Source: Thermus sp. JCM 17653
GTDB taxonomy: Bacteria > Deinococcota > Deinococci > Deinococcales > Thermaceae
Direction: 5' to 3'
NCBI GenBank assembly: GCA_001311585.1
Contig: BBBN01000022.1
Location: 1 to 12,401 of the forward strand
Length of the DNA stretch: 12,401 bases
The notes below the pieces were generated by a model. The model searched no databases. It was not told the DNA's origin and worked only from the letters and a program-made list of their open reading frames with translations. The position numbers were made by a program, and so were the translations under genes. This document shows, piece by piece, positions 1 to 7,653 of the stretch. The number at the start of each line of letters is the position of its first letter. Positions within the stretch are counted from its first letter, which is position 1.

Positions 1-1018
1 CAGCTCAGGGGGGAGGAGGGGAGGCCGCTCCCGGGTCCCCAGGAAAAGCCAGGGGTGAGAAAGGAGGCTTCGCTTACCGCCAGGGCGGTAAACCACAAGC
101 CTCCCCCTTTGCTGCCAGACGTAGAGGATCTGCCGATCCACACCGAGGGACCGCGCCACCTGATCCAGGGGAAGAAGGTCGGCAAAACGCACGAGGGCCA
201 AGGCGATGACCTTGTCCAGACGGGCCAAGAGGGCTTCGCCCAAAAGGAGGGCCAAGGCCGCCACTCCCCCTGGTCCAGGGCCCCCACCAGGGCGTTGGGC
301 TCGGGTGGGGGAAAGCCATGGTGCAACCCCCGGTCCGCCTGCTCTAAGGCCTCGTAGTAACGCTTGCGGTCTTGGTCCTCGAGGCCCTTCACTACGAGAG
401 GGGGAAGGCCGGAGCGAATGGCCACATAGTTGAGGAGAATCCTCCCCACGCGGCCGTTGCCGTCCCGGTAGGGTGGATGGCCTCAAAGAGGGTGTGGACC
501 TTGGCCAGGGCTTCCAGAACCTCGCCTCTTTTCAGGAGGAGGGGAACCGCTCGGACAAAGGCCCTGAGGTAATCCCCGGCTTCCAGAGGGGGCCTCACCT
601 TGGCCCCTTGGATTCGGCGCTCCACCCCATCGGCGGGCCTGCCCCGCTCCGCCTCTTGGGAGGTTTCGCGGAAAAGCTGGCCGTGGATGTTGTTCACAAA
701 GGCCACGTCCAGATGCCAAGCCTCCTCTTGGATGTCCTGCAAAGCTTGCTCGTAGACAAACTGGGCCGTGCGAAAGTAGTTGAGGACCTCTGCCGCCCCC
801 TTGCGTCCCCTAAGCACCTCCCGTAGCTCCCGCTCCGTGGTGAAGTAGCCCTCTATGGCCAGGGAGTTGCGGGTGTCCTCCTGGAGCATGTAGAGCCACT
901 CCTCGTTGGCCACTTGGATCAAGCGGAGGTCCATTCCCCCGAGGCGGCGGAGGAGGGCCAAGCGCTCCTCCAGGGCGCGGCGCATTTTGTTATACGCCAC
1001 ATGGAGCTCGCGCGCCAT
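1..1018 (-). CDS. Fic-family protein with C-terminal helix-turn-helix region; two frameshifts, partial at left edge
   Basis: Fic proteins modify target proteins, usually by AMPylation from ATP. Reading from 1018, residues 52-57 (SLAIEG) fit the inhibitory motif [S/T]xxxE[G/N], here N-terminal as in class II Fic proteins. The Fic core follows, with an IHGQLF segment near residue 111. The frame fails at 470-473, exactly at the catalytic loop. Restoring one C there gives HPYRDGNGRVGR, a complete Fic motif (HPFx[D/E]GNGRxxR). A second one-base loss in the C5 run at 266-270 shifts the frame again. Restoring it gives a C-terminal region (LLPLDQVARSLGVDRQ, then a basic wing-like strand) that looks like a helix-turn-helix, as in SoFic-type proteins. 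That frame stays open to base 1. The unrepaired product ends at 392, with no active site. Codon use looks less G/C-biased than the neighbours, which may mean acquisition. The family is clear; function is not, because both breaks could be sequence errors. Confidence 0.8.
74..91. repeat. Perfect 8-bp inverted repeat inside the Fic gene
   Basis: TTACCGCC and GGCGGTAA flank a 2-base AG spacer. It lies within the wing-like part of the Fic C-terminal region. It could be an operator-like site or chance; nothing else supports a role. Confidence 0.4.
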
Positions 1019-1026
1019 CTGGCCCC

Positions 1027-1032
1027 ATGATA
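1027..1032 (-). promoter_or_regulatory. -10 like element of the Fic gene
   Basis: TATCAT on the minus strand (4 to 5 of 6 consensus bases, fits TANNNT) ends 8 bases before the ATG at 1018. There is no Shine-Dalgarno sequence in those 8 bases, so a leaderless mRNA is likely. I see no convincing -35 hexamer. Confidence 0.4.
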
Positions 1033-1062
1033 AGGCAGTTTTCGCCTCTGCTCACGAAACGC

Positions 1063-1075
1063 CCACCTTGGGTGG
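1063..1075. repeat. Short inverted repeat between divergent fic and comM promoters
   Basis: CCACC-TTG-GGTGG forms two 5-base arms around a 3-base loop. It overlaps the possible comM -35 region (TTGGGT at 1068-1073), so it could be a binding site acting on comM or both promoters. It is short enough to be chance in such G+C-rich DNA. Confidence 0.3.
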
Positions 1076-1090
1076 AACTAACAGCGCCGT

Positions 1091-1098
1091 GATAAACT
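1091..1098 (+). promoter_or_regulatory. -10 like element of comM
   Basis: The sequence holds GATAAA (1091-1096) and TAAACT (1093-1098). TAAACT ends 6 bases before the ATG at 1105; the gap (ttctcc) has no Shine-Dalgarno. TTGGGT at 1068-1073 is 17 bases upstream of GATAAA and is a weak -35 candidate. Leaderless initiation is inferred. Confidence 0.45.
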
Positions 1099-1104
1099 TT
1101 CTCC

Positions 1105-2585
1105 ATGCTGGCCCAGGTGCGAAGCTACGCCCTCTTCGGCCTGGACGCGGTTCCCGTCACCGTGGAGGTGGACGTTAGCCCCGGGCTTCCCACCTACGCC
1201 CTGGTGGGCCTGCCCGACAAGGCGGTGGAGGAAAGCCGGGAGCGGGTCCGGGCGGCCCTGAAGAACGCCGGCTTCCCCTACCCCCAGGCCCGGGTGGTGG
1301 TGAACCTGGCCCCGGCTGAGCTCCGGAAGGAGGGGAGCCAGTTTGACCTGCCCATCGCCCTGGGCCTCCTGGCCGCCCAGGGGGTGGTGCCCCTCGAGGC
1401 CCTCTCGCCCTTCGCCCTCGCCGGGGAGCTTGGCCTGGACGGGAGCTTGCGGCCCATTCCGGGGGCGGTGAACCTGGCCTTGGGAGCTCGCCGAGGGGAA
1501 GAAGCTCCTCCTGCCCGAGGAGAGCGCCAAGGAGGCGGCCCTGGTGGAGGGGGTGGAGGTCTACGGGGCGAAGGACCTTCAGGAGGCGGTGGCCTTCCTC
1601 AAGGGAGAGGAGGCCTTGGGAAGGGCCCGGCCCGAGGATCCCGTGGAGGCCCTGGAGGTCCTGGACCTCCGGGACGTCAAGGGCCAGGCCAAGGCCAAGC
1701 GCGCCCTGGAGATCGCCGCCGCCGGGTACCACCACCTCCTCATGGTGGGAAGCCCGGGCTCGGGGAAGACCATGCTGGCGAGGCGGCTTCCCTTCCTCCT
1801 CCCGCCCCTTCCCCGGGAGGCCGCCTTGGAGGTGACCCGCATCCACTCGGCGGCGGGGCAGCCCGTGCGGGGCCTCCTGAAGACCCCCCTTTCCGCGCCC
1901 CCCACCACACGGTGAGCTACGCCGGGCTCATCGGGGGCGGGGCCATCCCCAAGCCCGGGGAGGTCTCCTTGGCCCACCGCGGGGTCCTCTTCCTGGACGA
2001 GTTCCCGGAGTTTTCCCGGGAGGCCCTCGAGGCCCTGCGCCAGCCCCTGGAGGACGGGGTGGTGACCATCGCCCGGGCCCGGGCCAGCCTCACCTTTCCC
2101 GCCCGCTTCCTCCTGGTGGCGGCCATGAACCCCTGCCCCTGCGGCTGGCACGGGGACCGGAACGGGCCTGCACCTGCACCCCCCAGGCCCAAAGGCGTTA
2201 CGTGGGCAAGATCTCCGGGCCCCTCCTGGACCGCTTTGACCTGGTGGTGGAGGTCCCCCGCCTCACCCCTTTAGAACTCGCCCGCACCCCCGAGGGAGAA
2301 GGCACCGAGGCGGTGCGGGAGCGGGTCCTAAGGGCCCGGGAGAGGATGCTCGCCCGCCAGGGCCGCCCCAACGGGGAGCTTTCCGGAAGGGCCCTGAGGG
2401 AAGAGGTGCGGCTCACCCCCGGGGCCGAGGCCCTCCTGCAGGCCGCCGCCAAGAAGATGCTCCTCTCCGCCCGCTCCTACGACCGCCTCCTCCGGGTGGC
2501 CCGCACCGTGGCCGACCTCCAGGGAGCGGAAAGGGTGGAGGAAGCCCACGTGGCGGAGGCCCTGGCCTACCGAAAAACCCTTTAG
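1105..2585 (+). CDS. comM: ComM/YifB-family Mg chelatase-like AAA+ ATPase; three frameshifts
   Basis: ComM is a ring-forming AAA+ helicase that drives branch migration when transforming DNA is integrated; Thermus is naturally competent. The N-terminal ChlI-like domain starts [18 protein letters not shown]. The AAA+ core has Walker A GSPGSGKT (1748-1771), the family segment PFRAPHHT just after 1884, Walker B VLFLDEF (1984-2004) and NPCPCG (near 2130). The C-terminal Mg-chelatase domain contains [17 protein letters not shown] (from 2211) and ends in KTL. Three breaks interrupt it: near 1482-1484 (net +1, or two bases lost), in the C6 run at 1884-1889 (one C lost), and near 2158-2160 (one G lost). 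Repaired, it gives about 493 residues, the usual family length, with every hallmark intact. This argues for sequence error, although real inactivation cannot be excluded. Its stop interleaves with that of mgsA. Confidence 0.9.
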
Positions 2586-2956
2586 CCCAAAGAGCTCAGC
2601 CAGGGAACCAGGGCCTCGGCGGCGGCCAGGTTGGTCACCAGGGGCACCCCGTGCACGTTGCACACCCGCATCAGGGCCTGGATGTCGGGCTCGTGGGGCT
2701 TGGCGGTGAGGGGGTCCTGGAGGAAGACCACCGCCAGCACCCGGCCCTCCGCCACCCGGGCTCCCACCTGCAGATCCCCCCCCAAGGGCCCGGAAAGCAC
2801 CCTTTCCACCTTAAGCCCCGTGGCCTCCTCTATGCGCCCCCCCGTGGTGCCCGTGGCGAGGAGGGGGAAGCGGGAAAGGAGCTCCCGGTGCCTCTGGCAG
2901 AAGGCCACCATCTCCTCCTTCTTGGCGTCGTGGGCGATGAGGGCCAAAGACCTCAT
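2582..2956 (-). CDS. mgsA: Methylglyoxal synthase
   Basis: This enzyme converts dihydroxyacetone phosphate to methylglyoxal and phosphate (EC 4.2.3.3), a bypass of lower glycolysis when phosphate is scarce. The 124-residue product is near-complete for the family. It has the N-terminal IAHDAKK (His9), the ATGTTG phosphate-binding segment, SGPLGGDLQ with the catalytic Asp61, and [14 protein letters not shown] with His88 and Asp91. These match E. coli H19, D71, H98 and D101 by motif. I chose the ATG at 2956 because the core starts at [10 protein letters not shown] and a -10 element sits 6 bases upstream; an in-frame ATG eight codons earlier (2980) would run into that promoter. The stop overlaps the comM stop by two bases. 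The reading frame is intact. Confidence 0.95.
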   Translation of the reverse strand: MRSLALIAHDAKKEEMVAFCQRHRELLSRFPLLATGTTGGRIEEATGLKVERVLSGPLGGDLQVGARVAEGRVLAVVFLQDPLTAKPHEPDIQALMRVCNVHGVPLVTNLAAAEALVPWLSSLG

Positions 2957-2962
2957 GGGGGC

Positions 2963-2968
2963 ATTGTA
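2963..2968 (-). promoter_or_regulatory. -10 element of mgsA (leaderless)
   Basis: TACAAT on the minus strand matches 5 of 6 consensus bases and ends 6 bases before the mgsA ATG at 2956. No Shine-Dalgarno fits in the gap. A -35 at normal spacing would lie inside the M42 gene, and I see no good match there. Confidence 0.55.
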
Positions 2969-2972
2969 AGCT
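2967..2972 (+). promoter_or_regulatory. -10 like element of the M42 peptidase gene
   Basis: TAAGCT fits TANNNT and ends 6 bases before the ATG at 2979. It shares bases 2967-2968 with the opposing mgsA element, so the two promoters physically overlap. Confidence 0.4.
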
Positions 2973-2978
2973 TGGGGC

Positions 2979-4010
2979 ATGGACTACGCGCCCAACCTGG
3001 AGTTTCTGGAAAGGCTCCTCCTCGCCATGGGGCCCTCGGGCTTTGAGGAGGAGGCGGCCCAGGCCTTCTTGGAGGAGGCCCGCGCCTTCGCCGAGGCCGA
3101 ACGGGACCGCCACGGCAACGTCTACGCCCGCATCCACCCTGGGGGCAAGCCCAAGGTCCTCCTCCTGGGGCACCTGGACGAGATCGGGGTCATCGTGAGC
3201 CACGTGGAGGAGAAGGGCTTCCTGCGCCTGAAGCCCCTGGGGGGGTGGGACCCCCAGGTCCTGGTGGGCCAGCGCCTGCGCTTTCTGGGAAAGCAGGGGC
3301 ACGTGCTGGGGGTGGTAGGGCGGAAGGCCATCCACGTGCTGAAGGAAGGGGAGCGCAAGAAGGCGGTGGAGCTTTCCGACCTCTTCGCCGACATCGGGGC
3401 GAGGAGCCGGGAGGAGGCCCTGGAGCACCTGGAGGTGGGGGCGGTGGGGGTCCTGGACCAGCCCCCCCGGTGGCTTCTCGGGGAGAGGCTGGTCTCCAAG
3501 GCCCTGGACAACCGCCTGGGGGCCTTCGTGGTCCTCGAGGCCCTCCGCCTCCTGAAGGGGAAGACCCCCGCCGAGGTGGTGGCGGTGGGCACCGTGCAGG
3601 AGGAGATCGGGGCCTACGGGGCCAGGACCGCCGCCTTCCGGGAGAACCCGGACCTGGCGGTGGTGGTGGACGTGCACCACGACAGCGCCACCCCCGGCAT
3701 GGACAAGGCCCAGGTGGGGGAAGCGGAGCTGGGCCGGGGGGTGGTCCTGGACATCGGCCCCTTCGTGGACAAGGGGGTCTTCCGGGCCCTGAGGCGGGCG
3801 GCGGAGAGGGAGGGCCTCCCCTACGTCCTCCACGCCCACGGGCGCTGGTCCGGCACCGACGCCGACGAGGTGGCCAAGGTGCGGGAGGGGATTCCCACGG
3901 GCATCGTCTCCATCCCCTTGCGCTACATGCACTCCCCCGTGGAGATGGTGGACCTAGGGGACGTGAAGCGGGCCGTGCGCCTCCTGGCGGCCTTCGTGGA
4001 GGGGGTGTAG
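2979..4010 (+). CDS. M42-family metallo-aminopeptidase (FrvX/YsdC/tetrahedral aminopeptidase type)
   Basis: M42 enzymes are cytoplasmic di-metal aminopeptidases, often large tetrahedral oligomers, that trim peptides released by proteases. The 343-residue product has the family metal and catalytic residues in order: GHLDEIG with His65, ALDNRLG with bridging Asp177, QEEIGAYG with Glu208 and Glu209, VVVDVHHD with Asp231, and RYMHSPVE with His318. A GTDADE segment at 292-297 is also typical. The frame is intact and the length is normal. The ATG sits 6 bases after a -10 like hexamer and 22 bp from the divergent mgsA start. The MazG-like gene follows 2 bases after the stop, so the two are cotranscribed. 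Substrate preference (glutamyl, leucyl or broad) cannot be read from the sequence. Confidence 0.93.
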   Translation: MDYAPNLEFLERLLLAMGPSGFEEEAAQAFLEEARAFAEAERDRHGNVYARIHPGGKPKVLLLGHLDEIGVIVSHVEEKGFLRLKPLGGWDPQVLVGQRLRFLGKQGHVLGVVGRKAIHVLKEGERKKAVELSDLFADIGARSREEALEHLEVGAVGVLDQPPRWLLGERLVSKALDNRLGAFVVLEALRLLKGKTPAEVVAVGTVQEEIGAYGARTAAFRENPDLAVVVDVHHDSATPGMDKAQVGEAELGRGVVLDIGPFVDKGVFRALRRAAEREGLPYVLHAHGRWSGTDADEVAKVREGIPTGIVSIPLRYMHSPVEMVDLGDVKRAVRLLAAFVEGV

Positions 4011-4012
4011 CC

Positions 4013-4333
4013 GTGGCCCTCACCTTCAAGGAGGCCCAGGCCCAGGTGGACGCCTGGATCTCCTCCTTCCAGGAGGGCTACTTCCCTCCCCTCCTCATGC
4101 TGGCCCGCCTCACGGAAGAGCTTGGGGAGGTGGCCCGGGTCCTGGCCCACCGCCACGGCAAGAAGCCCAAGCCCGGGGAAGAGGAAGGGGACCTGGCCCT
4201 GGAGCTGGCCGACCTCCTCTTCGTCCTCATCTCCCTGGCCAACCGGGAGGGGATTGACCTGGAGGAGGCCTTCCTCAAGGCCATGGAGAAGTACCGCTCC
4301 CGGGATAGCGGGCGCTGGACCCAGAAGGGGTGA
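4013..4333 (+). CDS. MazG-like nucleotide pyrophosphohydrolase (YpjD-like)
   Basis: Small single-domain MazG-like enzymes hydrolyse NTPs or dNTPs to monophosphates and pyrophosphate, often to clear abnormal nucleotides. The 106-residue helical product shows the Mg2+-binding signature EExxE (EELGE, Glu35, Glu36, Glu39) and ExxD (ELADLL, Glu64 and Asp67). Translation begins at GTG 4013, two bases after the M42 stop, which marks an operon with likely translational coupling. The frame upstream stays open through the M42 gene, but that part is low-complexity shadow sequence. The family is clear; the exact substrate is not. In Bacillus subtilis the relative ypjD lies near mgsA, and here mgsA is the next gene but one. 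Confidence 0.88.
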   Translation: MALTFKEAQAQVDAWISSFQEGYFPPLLMLARLTEELGEVARVLAHRHGKKPKPGEEEGDLALELADLLFVLISLANREGIDLEEAFLKAMEKYRSRDSGRWTQKG

Positions 4334-4357
4334 TCCCCACCTGGGGGCCCTCCCCCT

Positions 4358-4363
4358 TAGAAT
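4358..4363 (+). promoter_or_regulatory. -10 element of the ABC transporter genes (leaderless)
   Basis: TAGAAT matches 5 of 6 consensus bases and ends 5 bases before the ATG at 4369. No Shine-Dalgarno is present. The exporter pair may therefore have its own promoter although the MazG-like gene ends only 35 bases upstream. Confidence 0.5.
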
Positions 4364-4368
4364 GGCCC

Positions 4369-5273
4369 ATGGGAGATCCCCTCCTCGAGGCCCGGGGGCT
4401 TCACAAGCGCTTCGGCGCCCTGGAGGCGGTCAAGGGCGTGAGCCTAGCCCTGCGCCCGGGGGAGATCCTGGCCTTTCTGGGCAAGAACGGGGCGGGCAAG
4501 ACCACCACGGTGAAGATGCTTGCGGGCCTTCTCCTCCCCGACCAGGGGGAGGTGCGCCTCCTGGGAAGGAACCCCGCCCGGGACCCCTGGGCCCTCCGCC
4601 ATCTGGGGGCGGTGCTGGAGGGCAACCGCAACGTCTACTGGCGCCTCACCCCCCTGGAAAACCTGGTCTACTTCGGGGTGGCCCGGGGGCTCTCCCTGGG
4701 GGCGGCCCGCAGGCGGGCCCTGGTCCTCCTGGAGGAATACGGCCTTTGGGAGAAGGCCCGGGTGGAGGTGCGCCACCTCTCCCGCGGGATGCAGCAGAAG
4801 CTCGCCCTCCTCCAGGCCCTGGTCCACGACCCGAGGTGCTCCTCCTGGACGAGCCCACCCTGGGCCTGGACGTGGAGACCGCCCTCCTGGTCCAGGAAAA
4901 GGTGCGGGCCCTGGCCAGGGGGGGCAAGGCCGTCCTCCTCACCACCCACCAGCTTTCCGTGGCCGAGGCCTTGGCCGACCGCGTGGCCATCATCCACCGG
5001 GGAAGCCTGGTGTTGGAGGGGGAAAAGCAGGCCCTGCTTTCCCGCTTCGCCGGGGAGCACTACGTCCTGGAGCTGGAGGTCCCCCCGCCCGCCGAGGTCC
5101 TAGGCCGCCTCCGGGCCCTCGGCGTGGAAGGGGAGGGGCCTTTTCTCTTCCGGGGGGACGGGGAGGCGCTTTGGCGGGTTCTGGAGGCGGTGAGGCCCCT
5201 TCCCCTGAGGCGGGTGGCCAAGGCCGAGGCGGACCTCCTGGAGGTCTTCTTGAAGGCGGTGGCCCGTGCTTGA
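4369..5273 (+). CDS. ABC transporter ATP-binding protein (ABC-2 exporter type); one frameshift
   Basis: This is the cytoplasmic ATPase of an ABC exporter, likely partnered by the membrane protein that follows. It has Walker A GKNGAGKTT (residues 38-46), a divergent signature LSRGM (137-141, usual LSGGQ), Walker B VLLLDEP and the H-loop TTHQ. A C-terminal region of about 90 residues follows, as in CcmA-like ABC-2 ATPases. The frame breaks at 4831-4832: one C restored after HDP joins the signature half to PEVLLLDEPTLGLD, giving about 301 residues, a normal length. Unrepaired, the product would lack Walker B. I chose ATG 4369 because the domain begins at once (PLLEARGLHKRFG) and a -10 hexamer ends 5 bases upstream; an ATG at 4330 would overlap the MazG-like stop. 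Substrate unknown. Confidence 0.9.
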
Positions 5274-6015
5274 GCTTTTCCTGGCGGAGTTCTGGCGAAG
5301 TCCTCACCCTGCGCCGCTACCCCCTGGAGCTCGTGGGGGCGGTGGTGACCTTAAGCCTCCTCTTCTACCTCCTCTTCCTGGGGGCCCGGTTCTTGGCGGG
5401 GCCGGGGGCGGAGTTCGGGGACAGGCTCGAGGCCGTGCTGGCGGGCTATCTCCTTTGGACCTTCACCCTTTCCTCCTACAACAGCCTCTCCTTCGGCTCA
5501 TGGAAGAGGCCCAGACGGGCACCCTGGAGCAGGTCTTCCTCACCCCCTACGGCCCCATCCCCCTGTTCCTGGTGCGCAACCTGGCGGGCCTCCTCGCCCA
5601 GGGCCTCCTGGTCCTCCTGGTGGCCCTGACGCTCATGGCCCTCACCGGGGCCCGCCTGGCCTTCACCCCGGGAGGGGTCCTGCCCTTTTTGGTCGTGGTC
5701 CTGGGGGGGTACGGCCTGGGCTTCGCCATGGCCTCCCTGGCCCTCCTCTTCAAGCGGGTGGGGCAGGTTTTGGGGCTCTCCCAGTTCCTGCTCCTCTTCC
5801 TCCTGCAGGCGCCGGGGAGCGGGGTGTTCCTCTTCCTGCCCCTGGCCCCGGGGGCGGCCCTGGCCCGCAGGATGCTGGCGGAGGGGGCTCCCCTGGAAGC
5901 CTGGAGCCTGGGGCTGGCCTTCCTGAATAGCCTCGCCTACTTCCTCCTGGGGCTCTTCCTCTTCCGGGGAGCGGTCGGGCGGGCCAAGCGGCTCGGGCTT
6001 CTCCACGGGTACTGA
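5266..6015 (+). CDS. ABC-2 type transporter permease; two frameshifts
   Basis: This is the membrane subunit paired with the preceding ATPase. The GTG start at 5266 overlaps the ATPase stop by 8 bases, so translation is probably coupled. The repaired product has about 249 residues and roughly six hydrophobic segments: after RRYPLELVG, around GYLLWTFTLSSYN, GLLAQGLLVLLVALTLMA, FLVVVLGGYGLGFAMASLAL, SQFLLLFLLQ and LNSLAYFLLGLFLF. It ends in a basic tail, RAKRLG. Two breaks interrupt it: between 5286 and 5300 (net +1) and near 5495-5496 (one G lost; restoring it joins SLSFG to LMEEAQTGTLEQVFL). That last segment, a cytoplasmic turn before the third helix, is typical of ABC-2 permeases. Substrate unknown. 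Confidence 0.82.
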   Translation: MLELFLAEFWRSPHPAPLPPGARGGGGDLKPPLLPPLPGGPVLGGAGGGVRGQARGRAGGLSPLDLHPFLLQQPLLRLMEEAQTGTLEQVFLTPYGPIPLFLVRNLAGLLAQGLLVLLVALTLMALTGARLAFTPGGVLPFLVVVLGGYGLGFAMASLALLFKRVGQVLGLSQFLLLFLLQAPGSGVFLFLPLAPGAALARRMLAEGAPLEAWSLGLAFLNSLAYFLLGLFLFRGAVGRAKRLGLLHGY

Positions 6016-6017
6016 GC

Positions 6018-6050
6018 GGGGGCTTCGCCCACCCGGGCCGCGCGGGGCCC
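6018..6050. terminator. Possible bidirectional terminator between convergent genes
   Basis: The 36-base gap between the permease and carboxypeptidase stops is almost all G and C. It can form a small hairpin GGGC-TTC-GCCC (6020-6030) and a second GGGCC/GGCCC (6035-6050). Neither has a clear T run, so this is a weak call resting mainly on position. Confidence 0.25.
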
Positions 6051-6051
6051 C

Positions 6052-7585
6052 TTAGAGGCCGTAGAGGGCGGTAAACTTCCGCTCCAGGTAATCCAGGAAG
6101 GGCCTGGCGCTTGGGGCCTCCCCTGTGGTCCGCTCCACCAGGGCCTTGGGGCGGAAGCGGCTCCCCTCGGCGTGGATGCGCTTGCGGCTCCACTCCAAGA
6201 AGGGCCGGAACTCCCCTTGGGCGAAGAGGGGCTCCAGGGGGCCTAGCTCGGCCTCGGCCTTCCGGAAGAACTGGGCGGCGTAGAGGTTCCCCAAGGTGTA
6301 GGTGGGGAAGTAACCGAAAAGCCCCCCGGACCAGTGCACGTCCTGCATGACCCCGTCCTTGTAATCCCTGGGGGCCACGCCCAGGTAGGCCCGGTACTTC
6401 TCCTCCCAGGCCCCGGGGAGGTCCTCGAGGGAGAGCTCCCCGCGGAAGAGGGCGAGCTCCAGCTCCAGGCGCACCAGGATGTGGAGGTTGTAGGTGACCT
6501 CGTCCGCCTCCACCCGGATGAGGGAGGGCTCCACGGCGTTGATGGCGAAGTGGAAGTCCCTAAGGGCCACGTCCTGCAGGCTGGAAAACAGCTCCCGGGC
6601 CCTGGGAAAGAAACGCTCCCAGAAGCCCAGGGAGCGGCCCACCAGGTTCTCCCAGGTGCGGCTTTGCGACTCGTGGACGCCCAAGGAAACCGCCTCCCCC
6701 CTGGGGGTGCCCCAGTGCTCCTTGGGCAGGCCCTGCTCGTAGAGGGCGTGCCCCATCTCGTGCAGGGTGCCGAAGATGCCGGCGTTGAAGAAGTCCTCGT
6801 AGTAGCGGGTGGTGATGCGCACGTCCCGGGGCCGATGGCGATCTCAAAGGGGTGGGCGGTGGGGTCCAGGCGGCCGGCCTCGAGGTCGTACCCACAGGCC
6901 CCAAGGAGCTCCAGGGCGAAGCGCCTTTGGGCCTCCACGGGGTAGGGGCGGTGGAGGAGGGAGGTGTCGGGCCTCTTCCCGCTCCCCAGGATCCGGTCAA
7001 GAAGCCCTTGAGGCCCTCCTTGAGCTCGGCGAAGAGGGGAAGGAGCTCCCGGGCCCGCATCCCGGGCTCGTACCCGTCCAGGAGGGCGTCGTAAACCTCC
7101 CCGTAGGGAGGGTCCCCGGGGGCGGGGGAGAGGCCTTGGAGGATCTCCGCCTTCTCCTTGGTGAGGGCGTAGACCCGCTTCAGGTAGGGCAGGAAGCCCC
7201 GCCAGTCGTCCTTGGGCCTCGCCTCTTCCCAGAAGCTCTCGCTTTCGCTTTCCGCTTGGGCGAGCTCCACGGCGAGCCTTTCCGGGATGGCCTGCGCGCG
7301 CTCGTAGGCCTGGCGCCACTCCCGGACGTTCACCGCGGCGTCGGAGAAGGGGTCCTGCACCAGGGAGGAGCCTTCCACCTTCTCCAGCCACTCCCCGATC
7401 CTGGGGTCGGTCATGCGCTGGTGGAGGAGCCGGGCCAGGGCGGCCATCTGCCGGGCGCGGTGCTCGTGCCCCTTTTTGGGGATCATGGTGCGCTGGTCCC
7501 AGGCGGCCAGGGCCCCCAAGGAGGCCAGGTAGGCGGTTTCCCTCTGGAACTCCAGGAGGTTTTGGTAAGCGGTTTCCGGCGTCAC
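6052..7585 (-). CDS. M32-family metallocarboxypeptidase (carboxypeptidase Taq); two frameshifts
   Basis: This is a zinc carboxypeptidase that removes C-terminal residues from peptides. It closely matches my memory of T. aquaticus carboxypeptidase Taq along its length. The HEMGH zinc motif (HExxH) lies at 6748-6762 and the downstream HESQSR segment supplies the third zinc ligand region. Two one-base losses interrupt it. At 7005-7007, restoring one base joins ELKEGLKG to [14 protein letters not shown]. At 6825-6827, restoring one base joins EIAIGPG to [16 protein letters not shown]. Repaired, it has 511 residues, which is the family length. The start is GTG 7585, opening [19 protein letters not shown], 6 bases after a -10 hexamer. 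Unrepaired, the zinc site is lost. Sequence error is the likelier explanation. Confidence 0.93.
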
Positions 7586-7591
7586 GGGGCC

Positions 7592-7597
7592 ATCTTA
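7592..7597 (-). promoter_or_regulatory. -10 element of the M32 carboxypeptidase gene
   Basis: TAAGAT on the minus strand ends 6 bases before the GTG at 7585. A GGGGAGGTG stretch lies just upstream but is too far (about 14 bases) for a normal Shine-Dalgarno to that GTG. Leaderless initiation fits better. Confidence 0.45.
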
Positions 7598-7641
7598 CAC
7601 CTCCCCTGTGAAAAGCCGATGGAAGGGAGGCGGCTTCCCCG

Positions 7642-7647
7642 TAAAAT
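7642..7647 (+). promoter_or_regulatory. -10 element of pilD (leaderless)
   Basis: TAAAAT matches 5 of 6 consensus bases and ends 6 bases before the ATG at 7654. The gap is gccccc, with no Shine-Dalgarno. I see no clear -35. Confidence 0.5.
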
Positions 7648-7653
7648 GCCCCC

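Noticed and set aside
1..1104. A new toxin-antitoxin or defence island around the Fic gene
   Set aside because: No separate antitoxin gene, nuclease, transposase or other defence gene is nearby. The inhibitory motif is inside the Fic protein itself.
2957..2980. Longer mgsA start at the ATG at 2980
   Set aside because: It adds eight residues not typical of the family and would put the strong TACAAT element inside the gene.
2811..3932. A 373-codon open frame on the minus strand opposite the M42 gene
   Set aside because: It is rich in Gly, Pro, His and Leu with no domain, as expected for the complement of a G+C-rich gene. The M42 motifs on the plus strand are complete.
3245..4012. Upstream extension of the MazG-like gene through the M42 gene
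   Set aside because: The extension is Gly/Pro-rich shadow sequence. The GTG at 4013, two bases after the M42 stop, gives the normal family length.
4825..4840. Programmed ribosomal frameshift in the ABC ATPase
   Set aside because: There is no slippery heptamer or downstream structure I can see, and similar breaks occur in six other genes, so a common technical cause is simpler.
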